Source: JACDBD01 sp050743385 (lineage in GTDB: Bacteria; Actinomycetota; Acidimicrobiia; IMCC26256; JACDBD01). Taken from it: DNA of 22,772 nt. The notes beneath the pieces were generated by a model. It was not told where the DNA came from. It searched no databases and worked only from the letters and a program-made list of their open reading frames with translations. The number at the start of each line of letters is the position of its first letter. Position 1 is the stretch's first letter. The stretch lies in contig JBOGFJ010000303.1 in assembly GCA_050743385.1 (NCBI GenBank), positions 1 to 22,772 of the forward strand, written 5' to 3'. A program made the translations under genes and the position numbers. Below, in pieces: positions 7,004-12,950 of the stretch.

Positions 7004-7177
7004 GTGGAAGTACGCGTCCAGAACGAATCCCCCATCTGCCAGTCGTGCGGTCAAGACCTGGCGTCAGACTCCGCGCGCACGAACCACCATGCACCCACGC
7101 CGATCGAGACCGGGTTCATGGACTTCCGCGGCCTCCCGCAGCCGCCCCGCGACCATCGCGCCCCGTGGCGTCGGTGA
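7004..7177 (+). CDS. 57-aa small protein with a CxxC zinc-knuckle-like motif
   Basis: The GTG at 7004-7006 follows AGGAGG (6994-6999) by 4 nt, the same spacing and almost the same leader as the 53-aa gene (AGGAGGCCAC-ATG versus AGGAGGCCAT-GTG). The product contains SPICQSCGQDL near residues 9-19, a C12-x2-C15 pair like those of zinc ribbons, followed by a His pair (TNHHAPT). The rest is Pro/Arg-rich and ends in PWRR. An overlapping ATG in another frame at 7002 opens a long frame antisense to the sulfotransferase, and I reject it. A metal-binding adaptor or redox role is possible. With only one CxxC pair, metal binding may need a dimer or the histidines. Confidence 0.5.
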   Translation: MEVRVQNESPICQSCGQDLASDSARTNHHAPTPIETGFMDFRGLPQPPRDHRAPWRR

Positions 7178-7205
7178 ACCCCGCCCGCTCCGACTTGCGC
7201 CCGCC

Positions 7206-8360
7206 TCACGGCTCGGGCCCCACGTCGAAGTAGTCGGTGTAGCGGGCCGCCTTCTCCCCCACCTCACCGGCGTCGAGACCGGTATCGGCGAACGAGTACC
7301 GGTGCGTTCCGTGGGCGTCGGCCCGGTTCGCGGCGAGGAAGGCGCGCATCCGCGTCTCCGTCTCGGAGTCGAGCTCGGCGTCGAGATGCGTGTAGATCGA
7401 TCGGATCGTCGCGAACGGGTCGGCCATGAACTCGTCGTAGCGCACGTCGAGAACCCGGTCGGCGGGAACGGTGCCGTCTTCGCGGGCGGTGACCGAACGG
7501 TCGAGGGCGTCGACGACGGGCTCGGCCCAGTCGGTCGCCACCCCCGGCATCGAGGCGTCGTCACTGCTGACCGCCTGTACCGCGGCGAACAGCGACGACA
7601 GCGACGCGATCACGCGCCGCGGGTCGCGGTGAGTCTGGACGAACAGCGCGTCGGGGTATTCGGCCGCCAGCGCCGGCAACGCCCAGAGGTGGGCGCCCGA
7701 CTTCAGGACCCAGCGCTCCCCGGGATCGCGCCACTGGAGGAGTTGGAGGAAGCACCGGTGCCAGCGGTACGCCGGCGCCATGTCGGCCTCGTGGATCAGC
7801 CACCGGAAGTAGGACGGCAGGCGGTACTGGCTCAGGAAAATGCCGCTCGCGAACTCACTGCCGGTCATGAGGATGCACTCCTGGCCCCTCCGGGCGCCCA
7901 TCGGGTGCATCGCCCGCATCTGGGGCCGCGCCTCGTAGGCGAGGTCGATGCGGGCCTGCGACGTGGCGATGCGGGGATCGGTGTCGGCGCCGGCGGCCTC
8001 GGGGGGCGGGCACGGCTCGTCGACCTCCCAGGTGCGTGGGATGCGATGGCGCGGGTCCCGGCCGAGCAAGTCGTGGAGGATCGTCGTACCGGTGCGACCC
8101 ATGCCGATGAGGAACAGCGGCGCGGCGATCTCACCCTCACCCATCTCGGGGTGGCGACGGTGCCAATCGACGATCTGGAGCCGGTTGGCGAGGTGGCCGA
8201 GCAAGCCCTCGGGTGCGACGGCCCGGCCGAGCTCGTTGAGCCTGGCCTCGGTCGAGAGGCCGTCGACGAGCCGGTCGAGGCCGGGGAGGAACGTCTCGTG
8301 ACCGAAGTCGTCCAACCCGGTTCGGGCGCACGCGGTCTCGAGCAGATCGGCGGTTGCCAC
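7206..8360 (-). CDS. Sulfotransferase family protein (PAPS-dependent)
   Basis: This product of about 384 residues has the 5'-phosphosulfate-binding loop GMGRTGTT (about 86-93) after the strand PLFLI. The 3'-phosphate motif THRDPRRVIASLSSLF begins near residue 243, the order seen in the Sulfotransfer_3 group. LKSGAHLWAL and VRYDEFMADP also fit that group. It would transfer sulfate from PAPS to a hydroxyl of a small molecule, lipid or glycan in the cytoplasm. The GTG at 8358-8360 is chosen because CAACCT lies 5 nt upstream (leaderless pattern). A TTG two codons earlier, with GGAGGAG 11 nt ahead of it, is an alternative. It is divergent from the P450 with only 47 bp between starts, so joint control is likely. 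Confidence 0.85.
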   Translation of the reverse strand: MATADLLETACARTGLDDFGHETFLPGLDRLVDGLSTEARLNELGRAVAPEGLLGHLANRLQIVDWHRRHPEMGEGEIAAPLFLIGMGRTGTTILHDLLGRDPRHRIPRTWEVDEPCPPPEAAGADTDPRIATSQARIDLAYEARPQMRAMHPMGARRGQECILMTGSEFASGIFLSQYRLPSYFRWLIHEADMAPAYRWHRCFLQLLQWRDPGERWVLKSGAHLWALPALAAEYPDALFVQTHRDPRRVIASLSSLFAAVQAVSSDDASMPGVATDWAEPVVDALDRSVTAREDGTVPADRVLDVRYDEFMADPFATIRSIYTHLDAELDSETETRMRAFLAANRADAHGTHRYSFADTGLDAGEVGEKAARYTDYFDVGPEP

Positions 8361-8365
8361 GCCCA

Positions 8366-8397
8366 AGGTTGCCGCCGCTCCTCCGGCCGGGCAACCT
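8366..8397. promoter_or_regulatory. 8-bp inverted repeat in the sulfotransferase/P450 divergent promoter
   Basis: The arms are AGGTTGCC (8366-8373) and GGCAACCT (8390-8397), with 16 bp between them. Each arm read outward gives CAACCT, which fits the nAnnnT -10 pattern. On the minus strand it is 5 nt before GTG 8360, and on the plus strand 10 nt before GTG 8408. This could be overlapping divergent promoters, an operator, or both. Confidence 0.4.
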
Positions 8398-8407
8398 GAC
8401 GCCCGCG

Positions 8408-9625
8408 GTGACGCACGCGTTCGATCCCTTCGATCCCGGTCAGGCCCAGCGCGCCTGGCCGCTACTGGCGGAGCTGCGCCGCGCCGGACCGGTCGCCGCG
8501 CTCACCGGCGGCATGCACTACGTCTGCCACCACGCCGAGTGCACGGCGACGCTGCGCGACACGGATGCGTTCTCGAACGCGTCAGGAATGAAGGCGCCGG
8601 GCGTCGAGATCCCGTTCGAGGACCGCATTCTCGGTGAGCTCGACCCGCCCCGGCACAGCGTGGTGCGGCGCGTCATGGTGACCGCGCTCACCCCCAAGGT
8701 CGTGCACGGCGCGGAGCCGTTCATCCGCGACACCGCAGCCGCGCTGCTCGACGCCATGCCCGAGACCGGGACCGCCGATCTCGTGACCGCGTTCACCGTC
8801 CCGCTTCCCAACCGGGTCACCGTCCACCTGCTCGGGTTCCCGCCCGCGGACGCCGACATGATCGCGTCGTGGGCCAAGGAGCTGATGGAGAGCGCGTTCC
8901 CGCGCACGAACCGCACCGACCGCGGCGAGGGTTTCGTGGGCGCCTTCCCCGACTTCGCCGGCTACATCGACGACAAGGTCGACCGCCGGGTCGACGAGCT
9001 GGCCCGGGACGACGAAGTACCCGACGACGTCCTCACCCGCCTCGTCCGCCTCGAGGTCGACGGCGCGCACCTGACCCGCCGGCAGCTCCGCGCCCTGACC
9101 CGCAACCTGATCACCGGCGGTCTCACGACCACGAGCCAGCTGCTCGGCAACCTCGTCTACGAACTGCTGACGGTGCCGGGTCTCGAGGACGCCGTGCGCG
9201 GCGAACGTGCCGCGCTCGACCGGGCCATCGAGGAGAGCCTCCGGATCGCGCCGCCGGTGCTCTTCGTCGCCCGTGGCTGCGTGCGCGACACCGCGATCGG
9301 CGACACCCCGGTGCGGACGGGCGAGCGCGTGATCGTGGGCACGGGATCGGCCAATCGCGACGAGCGCATCTTCGACGACGCCGACGCCTTCCGCGTCGAC
9401 CGCGCCAACGCCGACCAGCACCTCACCTTCGGGTACGGGCCCCACGTCTGCCCCGGCGCGGCGCTGGCGAGGGTCGTCGCCCGCATCGGCATCGCCGCGC
9501 TCCTCGATCGCTTCCCGCCCGGCTCGGTGCGCCTCGCCCCCGGCTACGAGTTCGAGAACGTGCCGACGTTCTTCGAGATCGGCCCCCGCCGCCTTCCCGT
9601 CGAGGTGACGGTCGCGACGCCTTGA
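8408..9625 (+). CDS. Cytochrome P450
   Basis: This 405-residue heme monooxygenase carries the heme-thiolate motif FGYGPHVCPGAALAR with C348, the ExxR pair E276/R279 in EESLR, and helix C DPPRHSVVRR. The I-helix segment is GGLTTT (about 237-242) where most P450s have [AG]GxDT, so the acidic residue is missing; this occurs in some families but affects proton delivery. It is a soluble bacterial class I enzyme that needs ferredoxin and a reductase. GTG 8408 is chosen because protein similarity begins at THAFDPFDPGQ. The open frame continues to an ATG at 8354, but that part overlaps the sulfotransferase N-terminus. Neighbours suggest oxidation of a hydrophobic small molecule. Confidence 0.93.
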   Translation: MTHAFDPFDPGQAQRAWPLLAELRRAGPVAALTGGMHYVCHHAECTATLRDTDAFSNASGMKAPGVEIPFEDRILGELDPPRHSVVRRVMVTALTPKVVHGAEPFIRDTAAALLDAMPETGTADLVTAFTVPLPNRVTVHLLGFPPADADMIASWAKELMESAFPRTNRTDRGEGFVGAFPDFAGYIDDKVDRRVDELARDDEVPDDVLTRLVRLEVDGAHLTRRQLRALTRNLITGGLTTTSQLLGNLVYELLTVPGLEDAVRGERAALDRAIEESLRIAPPVLFVARGCVRDTAIGDTPVRTGERVIVGTGSANRDERIFDDADAFRVDRANADQHLTFGYGPHVCPGAALARVVARIGIAALLDRFPPGSVRLAPGYEFENVPTFFEIGPRRLPVEVTVATP

Positions 9626-9635
9626 ACCCGCCCCT

Positions 9636-9658
9636 CGGCGGTGAAGGGCTCGCCGCCG
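9636..9658. terminator. Possible hairpin between convergent genes
   Basis: CGGCGG (9636-9641) and CCGCCG (9653-9658) form a 6-bp stem with an 11-nt loop. It lies between the stops of the P450 and the methyltransferase. There is no T-run on either strand, so any terminator function would be non-canonical. Confidence 0.25.
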
Positions 9659-9670
9659 TCGCGACCGTGG

Positions 9671-10513
9671 CTACGTCGCGGTGACGCCGAGCACGAGCGT
9701 CGGTACGTCGTACCCGTCGCCCGACCGGAACGGAGCCAGCATCGGTGCGAGCGACGCGCGGATGGCGTCGACCTCGTCGGCGGAGAACGACGCCAGGAGC
9801 GCGGTGACCGGACCCGCGAGCGCGCCCACCAGGGCAAAGTAGTCGTCGGCGTCGGCGAAGTGCATCGCGCCGGCGATCTCGTCGACCTCGACGTCGCTGT
9901 AGTCGGCCCCGGCCGCCAGCTCCCGGTTGCGCTCGGGTGCCGACAGGGAGAACGGTCCGCCGGGCGCGAACGGATCACCGGGCGGCGGGTGCCCGCTCTG
10001 GACGATCGCTCCCATCATCAACCCCATCCAGGGGTTGCGATCGGGCGGCCCGATGACCGCGTACGCCAGCTTGCCGCCGGGCCGGAGGACGCGCCGGGTC
10101 TCGCCGAGCGCCCGCGCCGGGTCGGGCACGAGCATGAACCCGAGCCGGGAGATCACGCCGTCGACGCTGGCGTCGGGCAGGTCCATCTGCTGGGCGTCGA
10201 TCACGCGGCACTCGACGTTGCCGAGGCCACGCTCCTCGGCGCCCCGACGGGCGGCTTCGACCATGGTGGGCGCCAGGTCGGAGGAGATGAGGCGGCCCGA
10301 CGGGCCGACGCGCTCGGCGGCGAGGAAGCCGGTCTCGCCGGGGCCGGCGGCCAGCTCGAGGACGGTCTGACCGGGCTGGGGGTCGACCCGGTCGACGAGC
10401 CACTCCGACACCGGCCGGAACCCCTCGAAGACCCACTGGCGATTCCGCTCCCACGCGGGGGCGACGCCGTCCCAGGTTTCGAGCACCGCTCGGGTCGGGT
10501 CGGGGTCGGACAC
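9671..10513 (-). CDS. Class I SAM-dependent methyltransferase (UbiE-like)
   Basis: This 280-residue cytoplasmic enzyme has motif I TVLELAAGPGETG (about 50-62), the acidic end of strand 2 in LISSDLAPTM, RVIDAQQMDLPDASVDGV (motif II/post II) and VLRPGGKLAYAV (motif III). The insert PPDRNPWMGLMMGAIVQSG and a C-terminal cap probably form the substrate pocket. The start is GTG (VSDPDPTRAV), 10 nt after the stop of the amidohydrolase on the same strand. TAGGGT, which contains that stop codon, ends 7 nt before the GTG, so the gene may be transcribed both in an operon and from its own leaderless promoter. Substrate unknown. Confidence 0.9.
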   Translation of the reverse strand: MSDPDPTRAVLETWDGVAPAWERNRQWVFEGFRPVSEWLVDRVDPQPGQTVLELAAGPGETGFLAAERVGPSGRLISSDLAPTMVEAARRGAEERGLGNVECRVIDAQQMDLPDASVDGVISRLGFMLVPDPARALGETRRVLRPGGKLAYAVIGPPDRNPWMGLMMGAIVQSGHPPPGDPFAPGGPFSLSAPERNRELAAGADYSDVEVDEIAGAMHFADADDYFALVGALAGPVTALLASFSADEVDAIRASLAPMLAPFRSGDGYDVPTLVLGVTAT

Positions 10514-10520
10514 GCCGGCG

Positions 10521-10526
10521 ACCCTA
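10521..10526 (-). promoter_or_regulatory. Putative internal leaderless -10 (TAGGGT)
   Basis: The minus-strand sequence TAGGGT overlaps the amidohydrolase stop codon TAG and ends 7 nt before the methyltransferase GTG. There is no Shine-Dalgarno in the gap, so the downstream gene may use this element or translational coupling. Confidence 0.35.
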
Positions 10527-11669
10527 CCGGGCCTGGGCGCCGAGCAGAAATGCGACGTTGGAGTGGAACAGCGAAGGGTCGGACCCGAGCGTGGCGTCCA
10601 CCTTCTCGTAGTCGGTGATCGGCGTGGCCGTGCCTTCCGAATGCGGGTAGTCGGAGCAGCACATGTAGAGCGCGTCCGACTTCGCTCGCAGGCGCTCGGG
10701 TTGCTCGTAGGAGAACGACGAGACCCGCACCTGGCGGCGGAAGTACTCGCTCGGCTTCAGCTCGAGCTCGCACAGCGGTGCGCCGTTCAGGGTGGCGACG
10801 AAGTCGAGACCGCCGTCGAGCATCATCAGGTACATCGGCACCCAGATCGACGACAGCTCCACGATGCCGATGCGCAGATCGGGGTGCTTGGCCAGGGTGC
10901 CGTTGGCGATGAGGTCGGTGACGGCCAGGGCCGGCGGCGTCCACAGGAACACCGACTCGACCGCGGGCACGAACGCGTCGTCGGGATCGGTGTACCACCC
11001 GTCGCCGAACACGCGGGGTTGGTCGGCGACGTGGAAGCAGGGCGTGATCCCGTGGTCGACGAACGCCGACCAGATGCGATCGTGGTCGGGGTGCGACAGC
11101 GGCCGGCCGTCGACCAGCGTGGGAGCGATCATCGCCAGGCGCACACCCGCCGCCGCCAGCGACTCGAGCTCGGCGACGAGCCAGTCGGGGTCGCGCAGCG
11201 TCAGGTGCGCCACCGGATGCAGGCGCCGGTCGCCCTCGGCGACGACCGTCGTAGCCCAGCGATTCCACGCCGCCATGTTGGCCGTCAGCGCGGGCAACGA
11301 CTCGGAGAGGCGCCGCTCCCACAGCAGCCCGTAGTTCGGGAACAGCACCGCCTCGTCGACGCCGAAGTCGTCGAGACGCCGGGCCCGCGCCCGCGGCTCC
11401 CAGTAGTCGTCGGGGAGCAGCTCGTCGTAGGAGTACTCGGCGCGCTCCCCCGCCCGCTGGCGTTGCCGGTGACGGCCGATGCGGGCGGTGTCACCGGGCA
11501 GCTGCACGTCGGCGATGCCGAGGCGCCGGTCGCGCCAGAGGACCCAGGCGTAGCCGAGGTCGTCGTCCTCGATGCGCAGCGCCTCGTCGCGCAACCCCGG
11601 GTCGATGTGGTCGAGCCACGTGGTACGCGACTCGTAGAGGTGCTGGTCGGAGTCGATGATCGTGGTCAC
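10524..11669 (-). CDS. Amidohydrolase 2 family protein
   Basis: This 381-residue TIM-barrel metal hydrolase belongs to the ACMSD/gamma-resorcylate decarboxylase-like amidohydrolase 2 group. The N-terminal metal motif is D8-x-H10 in IIDSDQHLYE. GITPCFHVAD supplies the central His, GIVELSSIWVP is the strand-end region, and D340 in CCSDYPHSEG is the catalytic Asp. Members often hydrolyse or decarboxylate aromatic and lactone-like compounds. The frame is open upstream to 12191, but that part is antisense-like Arg-rich noise across the RDD gene. GTG 11669 is chosen because the DxH motif follows directly and CACACT ends 6 nt before it. It precedes the methyltransferase in an operon. Confidence 0.88.
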   Translation of the reverse strand: MTTIIDSDQHLYESRTTWLDHIDPGLRDEALRIEDDDLGYAWVLWRDRRLGIADVQLPGDTARIGRHRQRQRAGERAEYSYDELLPDDYWEPRARARRLDDFGVDEAVLFPNYGLLWERRLSESLPALTANMAAWNRWATTVVAEGDRRLHPVAHLTLRDPDWLVAELESLAAAGVRLAMIAPTLVDGRPLSHPDHDRIWSAFVDHGITPCFHVADQPRVFGDGWYTDPDDAFVPAVESVFLWTPPALAVTDLIANGTLAKHPDLRIGIVELSSIWVPMYLMMLDGGLDFVATLNGAPLCELELKPSEYFRRQVRVSSFSYEQPERLRAKSDALYMCCSDYPHSEGTATPITDYEKVDATLGSDPSLFHSNVAFLLGAQAR

Positions 11670-11675
11670 CGCCCC

Positions 11676-11681
11676 AGTGTG
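11676..11681 (-). promoter_or_regulatory. Putative leaderless -10 (CACACT)
   Basis: Minus-strand CACACT (nAnnnT) ends 6 nt before the amidohydrolase GTG at 11669. The match is weaker than TAnnnT, but the spacing is identical to the other examples. Confidence 0.35.
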
Positions 11682-11737
11682 CCCCTTCGCTGACGCCGGT
11701 GTCACCCGCGGCGCGGCGCTGACCGTCGTCTGACACC

Positions 11738-12223
11738 TCAGCCCTTGCGTACGACGAACGTGCCGGCGAGGAAGTCGCCCACGCGCCGATGCCCGGGCGT
11801 GAGCAGTGCCAGCCACAGTCCGATCGGCAGGAGCAGTGCGATCAGGTCGACGACCAGCGCGGCGGTGCGCACGGCGCCGCGCCAGATGCCGGCGGGATGC
11901 CCGCGGGCGTCGACCACTCGGATCCCGAGCAGGGCCTTGCCGAGGGACGCGCCCATCCGCCAGCGCGTCACACCGAGCACGAGGACCAGCAGCACGACCA
12001 GCGTGAGCGCGAACCGCCAGACTGCGGCCCCGTCGATCACGTACGCCTGGTCGTTCCACTCGACACAGGCATCGCCGGCGGGCACGCGAGCCGGGCAGTC
12101 GCCCGACGCGTCGACGAAGTCGCCTGACGCCTGGGCGGAGACCCACAGCACGAGCACGACCACCAGGCCGTCGATCACGAAGGCGACGCAACGCCGCGCG
12201 ACTACCCGAGTGGGATCGGTCAC
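11738..12223 (-). CDS. RDD family membrane protein
   Basis: This 161-residue protein has the RDD hallmark residues. They are an Arg pair at the start of the first helix (RRCVAFVIDGLVVV), the Asp in that helix (ID), and the late Asp in RRVGDFLAGTFVV. There are three hydrophobic helices at about 10-28, 68-88 and 118-140. The loop after helix 1 is likely outside and holds two cysteines (CPARVPAGDAC), which could form a disulfide. GLWLALLTPGHRRVGDFLAGT is typical of the family, whose members include transporters and accessory proteins. The GTG start lies 13 nt after the OsmC stop on the same strand, so the two form an operon. Role unknown. Confidence 0.85.
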   Translation of the reverse strand: MTDPTRVVARRCVAFVIDGLVVVLVLWVSAQASGDFVDASGDCPARVPAGDACVEWNDQAYVIDGAAVWRFALTLVVLLVLVLGVTRWRMGASLGKALLGIRVVDARGHPAGIWRGAVRTAALVVDLIALLLPIGLWLALLTPGHRRVGDFLAGTFVVRKG

Positions 12224-12236
12224 GCGACGTGACCCG

Positions 12237-12662
12237 TCACACGAGCGTGGCGTCGAGGGTGATCTCGGTGCCGGCCAGGGCCTTGGACACGGGACAGGTG
12301 GCCTTGGCGGTCTCGGCCTGATCCCGGAACGCCTGCTCGTCGAGGCCGGGGACCTCCGCCCGCGTGGCGAGCTCGATGCGGGTGATGCTGAAGCCGTCGT
12401 CGCCGCGCTCGATGTGCACCCGAGCGCTCGTCTGGATGCGAGTCGGCGGGTGGTCGGCCCGTGACAACGCGCCCGACAGCGCCATCGAGAAACAACCGGC
12501 GTGGGCAGCGCCGATGAGCTCTTCGGGATTCGTGCCGGGCCCGTCCTCGAAGCGGGAAGCGAACGAGTAGCGGCCCTCGAACGCGCCGCTCCCCAAACGC
12601 ATCGTGCCGGTCCCGTCCTGGAGCGATCCCTCCCATTGCGCGTCGGCGCTGCGCACAGCCAT
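12237..12662 (-). CDS. OsmC/Ohr family peroxiredoxin
   Basis: This 141-residue thiol peroxidase carries both family cysteines. C57 is in AHAGCFSMAL and C123 in KATCPVSKAL, with an Arg near residue 31 and a Glu near 48 as partners. NPEELIGAAHAGCF is the signature segment. It reduces organic hydroperoxides in the cytoplasm; the central helix pattern looks closer to OsmC than to Ohr. An AGGAGGA Shine-Dalgarno lies before the ATG at 12660-12662, and a possible -10 TAGGTT lies at 12700-12695 (minus). The RDD gene follows in the same transcript. It is divergent from the 56-aa membrane protein. Confidence 0.93.
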   Translation of the reverse strand: MAVRSADAQWEGSLQDGTGTMRLGSGAFEGRYSFASRFEDGPGTNPEELIGAAHAGCFSMALSGALSRADHPPTRIQTSARVHIERGDDGFSITRIELATRAEVPGLDEQAFRDQAETAKATCPVSKALAGTEITLDATLV

Positions 12663-12694
12663 GGTTGTCCTCCTGCTCGCGGTCGTCGCGCGCG

Positions 12695-12745
12695 AACCTA
12701 CCCACGGGAACGGATCCCGGCGTCGAAACGGCGCTACCCGGGTAG
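12695..12745. promoter_or_regulatory. Divergent promoter region of osmC-like gene with 12-bp palindrome
   Basis: TAGGTT (12700-12695, minus) fits a -10 for the OsmC gene. A perfect palindrome, CTACCCGGGTAG, lies at 12734-12745, and a partial copy of its half-site (CTACCCACGGG) overlaps the -10 at 12698-12708. A regulator of peroxide stress would be a natural candidate to bind here, but a 12-bp palindrome alone is expected several times in a window of this size. Confidence 0.3.
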
Positions 12746-12768
12746 TGACAAGGCCGGAGGTGTGCTGA

Positions 12769-12939
12769 ATGCTGCTATTTCGTGTTCTCTGGTGGGCGCT
12801 CCGCTCGCGACTGACCTGGTTCGCGGCCGGTGCTGCCCTCATGTGGTTCTTCGACCCGGAGCAAGGCGACGCCCGCCGCGAGCGGCTGACGGGGCAGATG
12901 CAGGACCTGTCCCCCGCCACCGACACCGGCGGCGCCTAG
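12769..12939 (+). CDS. 56-aa YtxH-like small membrane protein
   Basis: The ATG at 12769 follows GGAGG (12756-12760) at an optimal 8-nt spacing, and the frame ends with TAG. The product starts MLLFRVLWWALRSRLTWF. The pattern AAGAALMWFFDPEQGDARR resembles the ALxYFFDPxxGRRRR motif of small YtxH-like actinobacterial membrane proteins. There is one hydrophobic segment at about 15-28, then a charged, probably cytoplasmic tail. It is too short for many gene finders. The function is unknown; its position opposite the OsmC gene suggests stress or envelope relevance, but this is inference. It is tail-to-tail with the lipoprotein hydrolase, 11 nt apart. Confidence 0.75.
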   Translation: MLLFRVLWWALRSRLTWFAAGAALMWFFDPEQGDARRERLTGQMQDLSPATDTGGA

Positions 12940-12950
12940 CGAACCCGGCG

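Noticed and set aside
7002..8399. 465-codon plus-strand frame starting at ATG 7002
   Set aside because: It is antisense to the sulfotransferase, has no recognisable motif, and starts only 2 nt after the AGGAGG that better serves GTG 7004.
8354..8407. Earlier ATG start for the P450
   Set aside because: The 18 extra residues overlap the sulfotransferase N-terminus, are Pro/Leu/Arg-rich and precede the usual P450 beginning. They also span the putative -10 at 8392-8397.
11670..12191. Upstream extension of the amidohydrolase frame
   Set aside because: The added 174 codons are Arg-rich, overlap the RDD gene and lack motifs. The DxH metal motif normally lies near the N-terminus, as with GTG 11669.
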